Below are positions 1-11,293 of a stretch of 64,000 bases of DNA, piece by piece. The notes below the pieces were generated by a model. The model ran no database searches. It was given only the letters and a program-made list of their open reading frames with translations, and had not been told where the DNA came from. The position numbers and the translations under genes are program-made. The stretch is from Capsicum annuum. Lineage: Eukaryota; Streptophyta; Magnoliopsida; Solanales; Solanaceae. The DNA lies in assembly GCF_002878395.1 (NCBI RefSeq), contig NC_061121.1, positions 40,956,050 through 41,020,049 of the forward strand. The letters run 5' to 3'. Within the stretch, counting starts at the first letter, position 1. Every line of letters starts with the position of its first letter.

Positions 1-284
1 GACCAATTTTTTTGTGGAAGGGATATTAGCATTTGGATAATTTTTTTTAAAACATTCCTCCTTCCCATGTTCATTAATTTCTGCTCCTGATTAAGATAAT
101 GCTTATAAAGCAAGCTCATAGAGTGGTGGATGTGTCTAGCTGCTTCACTTGTTCCTTCACTTAGACGTGGTTTGGTTTCTTTTCTTTTATGAGTCATATT
201 ATCTAAAATCAATAGGAACATAAAATAGATTATAATTAATTAATGCATCGTTAAAAAAGGATAACAGTAAATCAAACATGTACA
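1..284. other. Unassigned AT-rich DNA at left edge
   Basis: No coding frame, repeat unit or recognisable transposon terminus is visible here. The tandem-repeat tract begins just after it. Confidence 0.5.
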
Positions 285-1450
285 ATAGTAAAATAAAAGT
301 TTCAATAGATCACATATCTATTGCACCGGGCAGGATATCTGTTGATATAGCCAATCTATTGCAGCGAATAAGCAATCTATTAAAAATAATAATAACAGGA
401 CACACATCTATTGCACTAGGTAGGATATCTGTTGAAGCATATAACCAACTTATTGCAACAGAAGAGTAATCCACTAGAAACAATAAAAATAGATCACTCA
501 TCTATTGCACCAGGTAGGTTATCAGTTGTAGCTTATAACCAATCTGGTGCAGCAGATGAGTAATCCGTTAGAAATAATAAAAATAGATCAATCATATGTT
601 GCACCAGGTAGGTTATCTGTTGCAACATATAAACAACCAATTGCAATGGATGAGTAATCTATTGGAAATAATAAAAATAGACCACTCAATTATTGCACCA
701 GGTAGGATATCTATTGCAACATATAACCAACCTATTTTAAGGTATGAGTAATCAGTTGGAAATAATAAAAATAGATCACTCATCTATTGTACTAGGTAGG
801 TTATCTGTTGCAGCTTATAAGCAACCTACTGTAGCGGATGAGTAATTCATTGGAAATAATAAAAATAGATCACTCATCTATTGCACCAGGTAGGTTATCT
901 ATTGCAGTATATAACCAACCCATTGCAACAGATAAGTAATTCATTGGAGATAAAAAAAATAGACCATACATCTATTGCATCATGTAGGATTTCTGTTGCA
1001 GCATATAACATACCTATTGTAAGGTATAAGTGATCGGTTGGAAGCAATTAAAATAGATCACTCATCTATTGCACCAGATAGGTTATCTGTTGCAGCTTAT
1101 AAACAACCTATTATAGTGGATGAGTAATCCATTGGTAACAATAAAAATAGATCACTCATCTGTTACACCAGGTAGGTTATCTGTTGAAACTTATAACTAA
1201 CCTGTTGTAGCGGATGAGTAATCCATTAGAAATAATAAAAATAGATCACTCAATTATTGCACTAGGTAGGTTATCTATTGCAGCTTATAACCAACCTGTT
1301 GCAAGGAATGAGCAATCCATTGGAAACTATAAAAATAGACCACTCATTCATTTCACCAGATCACTCATTTATTACCAAATAGGTTATCTGTTGGATCAAT
1401 ATTGTTTAGATTTCTTCCAAATAGAAGAATTTTCTATCGCAACAGATGAA
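285..1450. repeat. Tandem array of about 94-bp monomers, roughly 11-12 copies
   Basis: The phrase 'aaaaatagatcactcatc' or a close variant recurs about every 89-97 bases (near 486, 582, 671, 762, 858, 950, 1047, 1142, 1235 and 1328). Each unit continues with a 'tattgcaccaggtaggttatctgttgcagc' type segment and ends 'gatgagtaatcc'. Copies differ by substitutions and small indels, so the array is not recent. The period is not a multiple of three and reading frames break repeatedly, so the short open frames inside it are unlikely to be genes. Each monomer contains half-sites of the 'catctgttgca/tgcaacagatg' inverted motif that also builds the next array, which suggests a common origin. Confidence 0.9.
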
Positions 1451-1539
1451 TGGTCTATTAAATTGTTTATCCATTGCATTAAATTTTTATTGTAGCATCA
1501 GATTTTCATGTGTTGCATTAGATTTCCATATGTTACTTA

Positions 1540-1665
1540 GATGTTTTATCTGTTGCATCAGATATTTCATCTGTTATAATAAATGGTTCATCTGTTGCAT
1601 CAGATGGCTCATCTATTGTGTCAGATGGTTCATCGGTTGCGTCAGATGGTTCATTTGTTGCAACA
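1540..1665. repeat. 21-bp tandem array, about 5 units
   Basis: The unit 'ttcatctgttgcatcagatgg' repeats with variants. Each unit is a near-palindrome (catctg...cagatg). In one frame it would read as repeats of Ser-Ser-Val-Ala-Ser-Asp-Gly, but there is no supporting start, splice context or downstream domain. I treat it as a non-coding minisatellite that borders the 94-bp array. Confidence 0.8.
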
Positions 1666-3888
1666 CCATTTTTACCAAGAAAAATAACAAATCAACCCAA
1701 CAACACCAACACAACACACACATACTAAGAACATCAACGGTGACAAAAAACACCAACAAATGAAATCAACAGTCCGATAACAAGAACTACTATAATAACA
1801 AAAATTATATTTTACATGAAAAAGAGTAAAGAAGAAATGCCAGAAATTAAGGTTTTATTCACTCCATATTTTAAATTTAAGCAAAAAATATTAAAATTAT
1901 TAACCAATACTAAAAGAGAAGTTGGCTCAAGTTCCTTTGTTTCTTCATAACTAAAAACACATATTTTTTTACCTGTGAAAGAAGAAATAGGAGGACGAAA
2001 AACTCAAAGTTGTTGTCGCTGGAGAACCTTGCTTGTCATGTTGGTTGACGGTTGAAAGTCGAAAAGGAACTCACCCAGCTATTTGTCACTGGAGCTTGAA
2101 GTCACTGGGAATTGAAGAGAGAAATTTGCAGAACTATTGGTTGGGAGAGAGTTGAGAGAGACTGTTGAGAGAGAGAGAGGAGAGAGATGGTTGATTTGTA
2201 AAGGAGAGGGGTGTGGGTTGATTTGTATGTTTGAAAAGATTAGAAAGTTTTGAAAATATTAGTCAAGCACACAATTAACTTAATCAAGTTTCCTAATTAT
2301 GTGTAACCCTTTAAGTTGGTCAATGTCACTAATCCTTCATTCAAGACTTAAAAGATACCTTTCCTCCAATTTTCTCATTAAACTAACTGTAAAAATTTAA
2401 ATTTATACAAAATTGTTAAAAGTAAATTAAAAAAATAGTAATCAACCAAATTATTTTTTGTCCTAAACTACCAAGTGGCTTATTTTTAGGCTGCCACTTG
2501 GGTTAATGTGGAGGCTTTGTCCTTTTCTTTTAATAACATATAGATATACATATAGATATATAATGTATGACTCATAAATCTATAGTACAAGACTAAAGTA
2601 CATTTACAGAGAAAGGAAAGATACTACAGTCATGTAGCCAACATGATTTTTAACGCTACTCATAGATTTGAGTTTGCAGTTTTCTAAAAATTACCTAACC
2701 AAGAATAGTAAGATTCTTAATCTAGACTAACACCAGGTTCCTAATCTACATGTCAAGTCAAAGAAAATCAAACCAGATAACATGTTGAGGGAAGGAGAAG
2801 CAGTGTTTGACTCATGATTATCAGTACGGTTCAGAACAATCTCAATGATATTTTTTCACATATTAAAGAGGACCACAAAAACTCATTTTCTGGCTATTTG
2901 ATAATTTAGTTACGGAGCCGCATATCTTGAAGCATAGGAAGAATGTTATCACAATAAATCTAACACAATATGATAATTGGATAGTAAACAAGAAAATCTA
3001 TATTAAGATTTAAGAATACAGAATTTCCATTCTCTAGGAAACTCACAGTTTTGGTTACCATTACTAGCCAAGGTTATGAAGATCATAGTAATAAATTTGA
3101 TTATTTTAGAAGTTAAGGAGTTCCAAAGAAAGAGTATTCCTTCCTTCTCGTTAAACTTAAAGAATTTCAGCATTCCAATAGATACTCAAATCGGATCGGG
3201 ACATCAACTTAAGAGACAAAAAGATGTTCTGAATCGCTAATTAATCCTAACATCTTTCAAGAATTTTAAAAACAACAAAAACTTATTGAAGATTATCGAC
3301 ACCACCATCTTATTGACTGGGTAAGATTCAGACTCCCGATTTAAGAAAAACCACTCCATATGGTAAAACATAAGCAATTGTTAAGACGCCAAAGGAAATA
3401 GAACTTAACATGTTGAAGATTTAAGCTATCTGCCGAATAAAAACACACAGATACCATGTGTTTGTAAAGGAGATTACAAAATAGAGATTTGGAGAATAGT
3501 AAAACAAGAAGAAATGTGAGAAAGAGATGGTTCTACATACCTCTTTAAACTTTGAATGAACTTCAGATCAGAAGAGGAAATTTGAAGTTGATTCTGAACC
3601 AATTTGCTTTTGTTTCTTAAAAGTTGTGATTAAGAGAAAGAATAGAGATATTTGTTGATGAAAAACATATGCGACCTGAGGGAAAACAGAGGCTTTTATT
3701 GTGTAAACTTTAGTAAAACAGGTACACATTTTTACGTAAAATTTGATGGAAAACAGATAAGACTCTTATCTACTGAAAAATAACTCCCTATGGACTAATA
3801 AATTTTAAAAAATTAATTGCTTGGTGTAAAATAAATATGAAAAAACAAAATTGCCCTTGAAGGATAAGCAATGGGTCTGAAATGTTAC
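1666..3888. other. Unassigned intergenic or decayed repeat DNA
   Basis: No protein domain could be recognised on either strand. A purine-rich (ga)n-like run lies at about 2148-2190 and short 'atagatatacatatagatata' repeats at about 2541-2565. The lower part may contain the remainder of the LTR whose 5' edge is near 3889 on the minus strand, but no partner LTR was found, so its extent is undefined. Confidence 0.4.
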
Positions 3889-3905
3889 AATATCCCCCAA
3901 TGGGA
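3881..3905 (-). promoter_or_regulatory. Polypurine tract and 3'-LTR start of the minus-strand gypsy remnant
   Basis: Read on the minus strand, a G-rich purine run (TTGGGGGATAT) is directly followed by TGTAACATTT, the usual arrangement of a Ty3/gypsy polypurine tract abutting an LTR that begins TG. It lies downstream, in element orientation, of the chromodomain-like end of pol, as expected. The LTR's other end is not resolved. Confidence 0.5.
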
Positions 3906-4159
3906 TCATTCCTCCTCGAATGAAGGTTATATACTTGTGTAAAACTCTACGCCCTAGAATTAGGGAATGAACTTCTACTGATGAAATTTTCTTAAAATTT
4001 ATAAATGCTACCATAACTCAGAACCTCAAGAAAAAAATATCCACCAAGAAAAATTATAAACACAAATCATGAATTAAAGGCACTTGACATAAACACAATT
4101 TAAGACTGGCGTGTACTATAGAGCTCAATTTAAACAACAAAAAGTAAGAATTTATGGAA

Positions 4160-5965
4160 CACTATGAGTAAGGATTTATATCATTACCTTCATTGCTTCC
4201 CTCTTGAGAAGTGAATAGGTGGGGATATCTTGACTTCATATCTTCCTCCGATTCACATATACATTCCCCAATCTTTTGATTTCTCCACAACACCTTTACC
4301 GAAATAATTTCCGTTGTTCTCAACTTACAAACTTGATGATCCAATAGCTCAATGGGAGCTTTTTAAAAACTCAAAGAATCTTTCACTCCAATACTCTCCG
4401 TCGGGACTATAAGGGTGGGGTCACCCACACACTTCCTAAGTAAGGACAAATAAAATATTGGATGAACTGAGACTAGATCCATGGGTAGATCTAACTCCTA
4501 GGAAAGCTTTCCAACTTTTCTCAAAATATTGTAAATACTTATATAACGAGACTCAATTCCCCTTTGTTTACAAAACACATGACACATTTCATTGGTGACA
4601 CCTTCAAGAACTTGTAATCATTTACCTCAAACTCCAAGTCTCTTCGCCTCCTATGTAAGTAGGATTTTTGATGACTCCGAACAGCTTTCAACCTTGCTCA
4701 AATAACCTAAACATTCGATACAACTTGATGAACCAAATCTGTGACAAATTACTTAGTTTTACTAACCTCAGACCACCCAATAGGAGATTTACATCTTCGC
4801 CCATATAGTGCTTCGAATGGAGTCATCTAAATACTTGAGTGGTAGCTAATATTATATGCAAACTCAAAAAGAGGTAGGTGCTTCTCTCAATTTCATTTGA
4901 AGTCAAGTACGCATGTCCTGAAAATATCATTAAGCATTTGGATTGTGCCCTTCGCTTGACGGTGGAAAATGGTACTAAGGTTCACCTGTATACCCAAACA
5001 TCTCTGGAAGGACCTCCAATAATGAGCATTAAAATAGGGGTGTCTATCTGAAAAGATAGATATGAGGGTTCCATACAACCTTACAATTTCTCGAATATAC
5101 AACTTGACATAATTATCAATCGAATATGTTGCCTTAACAATATAAAATGAGCAGACTTAGTTATCCAATCCACAATAACCCAAATTGAGTTTTATTGATG
5201 TTGAGAACATGTTAACCCTATCACAAAGTCCATATTTATCATATTCCATATCTATACTGGAAGCACTATATCCTAAGACAAACAACCAGTTTTTTGATGC
5301 TCAACCTTAACCTGACAATTTAGGCACTTGAGAACAAAGTCAATAATATTTTGCTTTATGTTGTTCCACCAATAAATTTGCCTCAAATCATGATACATTT
5401 TGGTGGAGCCCAGGTGAATGAAGTAATTGAAAAAATGTGCCTCTGCCATGATCCTTTATCATAATCCATCAACATCTGGAACACAAAGTGACTTTGGTAC
5501 CTAAGAACACCATATCTCTCTTGTTCAAAAGACATAACCTTTTGGTGTAGAGAATCGTCCTTCAATTGCAAAAAGAATGGGGTATTTATCCTCCTTTTCT
5601 TTAACTTGCAACATTAGAGATAATTTTGACATATTCTAAATAACCACCCAACCTTCCTCAAAGTCTAGGATTCAGACTCCTAAATTAGTAAAAAAACAAA
5701 TATATTTACGAGTCCTTTCTTTTTTTTCTCCACATGTGCAAGACTCCCCTAGATAATCTACTAAGGTAATTTTTAACTACCGTTGCCTTATCGAGATGAT
5801 AGAGAAAACTTAAATCATAGTCCTTGAATAGCTCAAGCCACCTCCTTCGCCCGAGATTCAACTCCTTCTTACTAAAAACATATTGGAGGATCTTATGATC
5901 AGTGAAAATATCAACATGTACCCCACAAAGATAGTGACGTCAAATCTTTAAAGCAAAGACCACAT
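4160..5965 (-). pseudogene. Ty3/gypsy (chromovirus-like) pol remnant: RNase H, integrase, C-terminal chromo-like region
   Basis: Minus-strand frames follow gypsy order. At about 5960-5770 is an RNase H tail ('DIFTDHKILQYVF', 'WLELFKDYDLSFLYH'). At about 5570-5380 is a piece lying between RNase H and the integrase core. At 5102-4893 is the end of the integrase core ('FSDRHPYFNAHYW', 'FHRQAKGTIQML'). At about 4344-4162 is a C-terminal chromodomain-like piece ('VKVLWRNQ', 'MKSRYPHLF'). Stops and frameshifts separate every piece, so it is dead. RT, protease and gag are missing upstream: the frame stops at about 5965, where plus-strand copia gag begins. This implies truncation by, or fusion to, that element. 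The C-terminal piece closely resembles the same region of the plus-strand chromovirus at 51.0-51.2 kb, so the two probably belong to related families. Confidence 0.85.
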
Positions 5966-6343
5966 TGTTAACAAGGTAAGATTACTTGGCACAAAATTTA
6001 AAGATTCAAGAATTGTCGAAAAAATTCTTGTCATAGTGCCTGAAAGATACGAAGTATCAATAGCTACCTTGGAAAATACAAAAGACTTGTCCATGATTAC
6101 CTTGGCAGAATTATTAAATACATTACACGCAGAAGAGCAAAGGAGGCTTATGAGGTAGGATGGTATGGTTGAATAAGCTTTGACAGACAACCACAAGATT
6201 CAAAGCAAGGGTAATAATTTAAGAAAAATTACCCACCTGGCTAGCACTGTGGCAAAATAGGTAATCCTCCATTTTAATAATGGAAAAGACCAGATGCACC
6301 ATGTAAGATCTGTAATCAACTTGGACATAAAACTGTGATTTGC
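5966..6343 (+). pseudogene. Copia-1 gag fragment with CCHC zinc knuckle
   Basis: The plus-strand frame reads 'SRIVEKILVIVPERYE' and 'LAELLNTLHAEEQRRL', the UBN2-type gag signature of plant Ty1/copia elements (nucleocapsid precursor that packages the RNA). A zinc knuckle follows at 6302-6343 with residues CKIC....H....C. In-frame stops occur between the gag and knuckle parts. The N-terminal third of gag and the 5' LTR are absent because the fragment abuts the inverted gypsy remnant at about 5965. Confidence 0.8.
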
Positions 6344-6715
6344 AAAAATAAATCTCATGAATATGAAGAAAATGCCCAAGTCACCAGAGAAGAAGAAGAT
6401 CACTTATTTGTGGTAACATATTCTTCAACCAAGAAATCTTATTTTAGGATGATTGACAGTGGTTGTACAAACCACATGAAATATGAAAAAACTCTTTTTA
6501 AAGAGTTTCTGCCTTTGGATAATAAGAAATTCAAAATTGGGAGTGGTTACTATATTCCTGCAGAAGGAAAAGGGAATGTTGCAATCAACATAATTTTAGG
6601 TACAAAAATAATTTCAAATGTCTTTTACGTGCCCGATATTGATAAAAGTTTGTTAAGTGTTGGCCAGCTAATGGAAGAAAGATTTAAATTATTATTTGAA
6701 GATAAATATTGTTAA
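6335..6715 (+). pseudogene. Copia-1 aspartic protease and start of the gag-pre-integrase region
   Basis: This is an open stretch of 126 codons continuing in frame from the zinc knuckle. It contains 'MIDSGCTNHM', the copia retropepsin active site (Asp-Ser-Gly), followed by 'FYVPDI', 'LLSVGQL' and similar conserved positions of the protease/pre-integrase junction. The polyprotein is cut by a stop at about 6713-6715. In a working element this protease would cleave gag-pol inside virus-like particles. The rest of pol follows in pieces to 9179 and resumes at 17001. Confidence 0.85.
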
Positions 6716-6887
6716 ATCTTTGATTCCACTAATCATGAGATTTTACAAGTTTATATAAGAGGAAAAAGTTTCTTTATCCAACAGAAGATGCACACAAGCC
6801 TTGCAAAAACAAAGATGAATTGACAGATTTATTCAAGAGGTCAAATTCAGCCGAAACCGAGACTGCAATCTACAATTTCTGATCCAA

Positions 6888-7215
6888 GGAGGATTATTGA
6901 AGATATGTCTCAGAAATAAAGTAGGAGTAGATAATTTTAGTAGTTTTAAATTATTAGAATTCTATGTGGATTAGACTTAGAAATAAGTTATTCTTTTGTT
7001 ATTTGAATAGGAATTAGTTATCCCTTTGTTATTTTAATTTGAATTGAAGTCTAGTTAGAAATTTAGCTATAAATATATGTTTTAAGTTATTAATAAAATA
7101 ATTCCCTTTGACAATAAAATTGAAGTATTTTTTTTCTCTCCAAATCTTTCTATGTTAATTCTTTAATTTCAAAGCTAAAAACCAATAGGACCATATTCCT
7201 ATCAAAGGAATTGGA
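6888..7215 (+). repeat. LTR-like insert inside Copia-1
   Basis: Copia coding similarity is lost here and replaced by AT-rich DNA with a TATA-box string (TATAAATATA, 7068-7077) followed about 15 bases later by AATAAA (about 7092), the promoter/poly(A) spacing seen in short copia LTRs. Possible ends are a TGAAGATATG start near 6897 and a CA end near 7210. Pre-integrase-like coding seems to resume afterwards. No target duplication could be identified, so the call is tentative. Confidence 0.35.
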
Positions 7216-7439
7216 ACCATATCAATCAAGACTGCCATAGGAATAAAGAAAATTTTAGAGGTTTTTTTTATGTTCCTAAAAGTTTTCAAAACCTGCTAAG
7301 TAAGGATATCTGATGGAAAAAGGATTCAGACTTTTCTTCTGAGATGATCACTGTCAAATCAGTAATATTATTGGGAATGAAATTTTCAGGCTTCCTTATC
7401 CAACAAATAAGGAACAACTTGCTTATTCGACAAAGTAAG

Positions 7440-8240
7440 CTGTAATAGAAATCTAGCACAAGAGACTTGGTCATTGTCATCAACAAACATTGTTGTTGCT
7501 AATGAAGAAGGATATGACAAGAGACTGCCAACTCTACCTGATCATTTACCAAGTTGTCAGCTTGTCAATTTGGTAAGTAGAATAGGAATCCATTTCCTAA
7601 AGTATCATGGTGCAATTCTCAAAGGTTGCAACTAATTTACACAGATAATGCAGGACCTAAAAAAACACCATACTTTAATGGTAGTCTTTATTATCTTATA
7701 TTCATTGATGATTATACAAGATTCTTTGGGATATTTTTCATGAAATACAAATCAAAAGTGGCTGAAATTTTATGGATGTTCAAGAAGATGGTGGAAAATC
7801 ACAAGTGATTGCACATTTCAATCCATGTGGTCTAACAATGGAAATAGTACAATTCTGAAGAATCTGTGTTACTCAGCGAATTACTATTTCATACACCCCA
7901 CAACAAATTGAGTTAATGAAAGGAGGAATGGATACATAATGGAGATGACATGGTGCATATTGCATGAAAATGAGTTGGCGAAGAATTTTCTAGATGAGGC
8001 AGCTAACACAGTAGTATTTCTCCAAAACCAACTTGCCACTAAAGCATTGGAGAGTAAAACTCCATTTGAGGCTTGGAATGGACTCAAACCATCACTAACC
8101 TTCATTAAAGTATATGCTTGCATTTGTTTCTTTCATTTTCCGCATGTTAAAAGATACAAACTTGATAAAGAGGTTGTCCTATGGGTAATAGCTCATTTTC
8201 TAAACCCGATGAATTCTATGAACCTCAAATAGGGAAGATG
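7440..8240 (+). pseudogene. Copia-1 integrase fragments
   Basis: Pieces in two or more frames match copia integrase. Pre-integrase residues lie near 7440-7520. A core segment at 7626-7808 has 'TDNAGP', 'YYLIFIDDYTRF' and 'KSKVAEI', covering the first catalytic Asp region. A distal segment at 7939-8232 has 'ATKALESKTPFEAWNG' and 'VKRYKLD', typical of the core end. Stops and indels interrupt it between 7808 and 7939. Integrase would insert the cDNA into nuclear chromatin; this copy cannot be expressed as one protein. Confidence 0.85.
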
Positions 8241-8489
8241 ATTATTAATAGAGATGGGATTGGAAGAGAAATAAACTTTTAGTCAATGCTTCAGAGGAGC
8301 AGACATCCCATCAATGGCAAAATGAGTTTGTAGATGATACTCTAGTTAGAGGTACAAGACTACTTTTTGACTTCTACCTACAAAGTAATGTGGAATTTTG
8401 TGAGCCTACAACGCACAAGAAGGCACTTTAAGAATAAAAAAAATGAAGAAACTCTATGGAGCAGGAGATAAAAATGATGAAGAAAAACA

Positions 8490-9179
8490 AAACTTAGGAG
8501 TTAGTTGATAGGCCAAATTATAGGAAGGACATTGGAGTAAAATGGTGTTTAGAACTAAGCTTAATTCTGATGGTTACATAAAAAAATACACGGCTAGGCT
8601 TGTGGTCAAGGGACATGCCCAAATATTTGGTGTTGATTAGTCAGACACCTTTGATCCAGTAGCCCTATTGGATACCACTAGAATGTTTCTAGCAATAGCA
8701 TCACAAACGGGATGGAAAGTGTTCCAACTAGATGTCAAATCTACTTTTTCAATGGTGTACTGTAGGAATAAATCTAGGTAGAGTAGCTCGAGGGTTTCAT
8801 TGAGAAAGGAAAAGAAAAAAAAGTATATCTGCTAAAAAAGGCTCTTTATAGTTTAAATCAAGCTCTAGGAGCTTTGTATAGCAGGATTGATGATCACTTG
8901 TTGAGTTTGGGGTTTCTTCGAAGTATACTTGAAGTTACTCCTTACGTCAAACACAAGGCAACTGATATTCACATTATTTCCCTTTATGTTTATGATCTTT
9001 GATAGTAGGATACAATGTGTGGCTAGTTGAAAAGTTTAAGAAGGAAATGATGCAAGTCATTGAGATAACATACCTAGGACTAGAACATACTTTTTGGGAA
9101 TTAAAACCATGCAAGGTTGTGATGAACTTTTTATCTGCCAAAAGAAATATGCAAGGTAATTGGAAGGTGACATGGACAC
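8490..9179 (+). pseudogene. Copia-1 reverse transcriptase remnants
   Basis: Heavily decayed plus-strand RT: 'KWCLE', 'NTRLGLWSRD' and, in other frames, 'FDPVALLDTTRMFLAIAS' and 'VFQLDVKS' match the copia RT N-terminal half. At 9070-9130 a part resembling 'TYLGLE...' corresponds to the RT/RNase H linker. The frame is broken by many stops. It terminates abruptly at 9179, where a TGTCACGACC LTR terminus begins. The missing continuation is found 7.8 kb downstream at 17001. Confidence 0.8.
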
Positions 9180-11293
9180 TGTCACGACCTGAGCCGAGGA
9201 CTTGGCCGCAACGGGCATCCCAAACCATGAGAGCCCAAGAACCTCTCAGTATGCAATCATAATTATAACTCATATGTTATAAAAGTGCGGAAGATAAACT
9301 GAAAACATGGTAGTCTCAAAATCAAACTTAAAGCTTTATAACATCATATAAAAAGGGAAACCCAAATTTAATGCAAACCATTTACAAAGCCTCAAATGAT
9401 CTGGATATACTAGTTTGTCTAAAAATGAGGACAAGGCCCCGACCGGACCATAAAATAATTGAAAACTAAAACATACATAGGATGCCTTTTGAAGTAATAG
9501 AGGCTCACAAACTCTGAACTCTTGGAACAATCTACTAGTTTGTAGGACCAAGACACTGGGCCTTAGAACCTGAAATATAGGGGGTCAATACTAGAGAGTA
9601 TTAGTACGTAGAACAATCTAAAAATAACATATATTATAAACAACATAAGTGAGAACATTTCATAAATCAATTTAGCATGAGGTAATTGAAAACACATGGG
9701 CTTAATTTGAGCTAGATGGTACACCCTATATTTTTACAATCCCATGGGCTATATGGAATCCTCCTTGACTTAGCGGCCAAGCTCTCAATCCAAGTTTGCC
9801 ACAAGGATTGGAGTTTTCATAAATTGTAATACCCCTCATGTGAGTATACCATAGGAATCCTCCCAAGTGAGATGTCCTAATTATCCTCCCATGTAGGATA
9901 ACATATCATAAGTCCCACATCGATAAAACACTATTTATAACAATGATCCCTTTCACTCAAATGATTTCTTTGGGTAACCATCTAACTTCCTTTAAATCTA
10001 ATTTTAATCCTTTAAAATCATGCTTCATTCCAAAAAATCAGTGCTCATTCTATTAAGGGCATATCATAACAGGGTATCATCATACCCAGAATTGCAAGTC
10101 ATTCATATCTTATCATATCCTATCCATAACCATTTTTATTCAAAAGTACATTAATAACCACCAAAAATGATTCATCAAATCACATGAGAGTTCTTAGTTC
10201 AAAATCATATGAAGCTTATGCAAACACACTCCCTTTTAAAGACTTTAATATGTGGTGGTCAATTCTTTCACTAATCACATGCAATTTCTTCATTAGGAAA
10301 CTATAACATTTAGAATAGAAATCACCTCTTTGAAAAATACTTGAAACAACCATCCATAACAAGTAAAGAGGCATTTAAACTTAAGATTTTTCATCATTCA
10401 TAAACCAGCACCAACATTGGTTATACATAAATCTCATGATAAAAAGGGGGCTCTTGTTTCATGCTCTCAAAACAATTCATAATTCACAATTCATGCCATG
10501 CAAAATCTATAAATTTCATCATAGGGAAGGGAATTTCACAAGTCACATTCGTAAATCACTTTTCAAATTCAAATCACATATGCACGATATTATAAATCAA
10601 GTTTATGAAAAAACCCATGACAAATACAAACTTTAATCGAATTGGGTTCATGATGCATATTTTTAAAATAATTTTTCAAAATCCATTTCATATACATACA
10701 TATTTATAACTTTAAAGCTTATTAAAATTGTAAAATCTATAACCATGAGATTTAGGATAGCCCCACATACCTTGAATTGACAAATAGATTGAGAAAATTT
10801 GACCTTGAGGCTTAATCTCTCAAATCCTAGTTAGTTTTCCCCTTTTTTTCTTAAGAAAGATGAATTAGGGATTTTGATAGTGTTATTATGCATTTAAGGA
10901 CCTTAATTTCACCTATAAGTGATTAGGGATGGTTAAGGGAGTGTGAAAAGACCTTAACGCCCCTAAAATAATACAAAACGAACCATTTACGTTGTTATGC
11001 TATTGCTATACGACGCACAGCAATGGCACAGGCCAAGGTGCGCGAGGCACGCCCATTGCCTAGCCCCAAGGGGGCGATGCATACCAATCTCCTAGCCATT
11101 CCAGTGGCTGTTGGCGATGGCCATGCGATGCATGACCATGGCATGGGGTCTAACTTGTGATGCATACTCTAAATCAAGGTCCTAGAACACTCCCAACCCC
11201 TCCCACAATGTATAAACATGGCCTACCATCGATACGAGGGTCCAAAAGGTCATTTAAGAGAGCATTATTTGAGCGTTAAGGCACAGGGTGTCA
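9180..11293 (-). repeat. LARD-like element, left (3') LTR
   Basis: It starts TGTCACGACC and ends GGTGTCA on the plus strand. It aligns along its whole length with 14899-17000, sharing for example 'ggacaaggccc', 'gggtcaata', 'tacaccctatat', 'gcatcccaaaccat' and the GC-rich stretch at about 11020-11150 with 'attccagtggctgttgg'. The short open frame starting at 11218 crosses the LTR edge and is not conserved in the other copy. Confidence 0.9.

Noticed and set aside
285..1450. CRISPR-like direct repeats
   Set aside because: Units are long, divergent and contiguous without unique spacers, and the DNA is plant nuclear.
1540..1763. Repeat protein with a Ser-Ser-Val-Ala-Ser-Asp-Gly heptad
   Set aside because: A 21-bp minisatellite gives an open frame automatically; no start context, domain or splice support.
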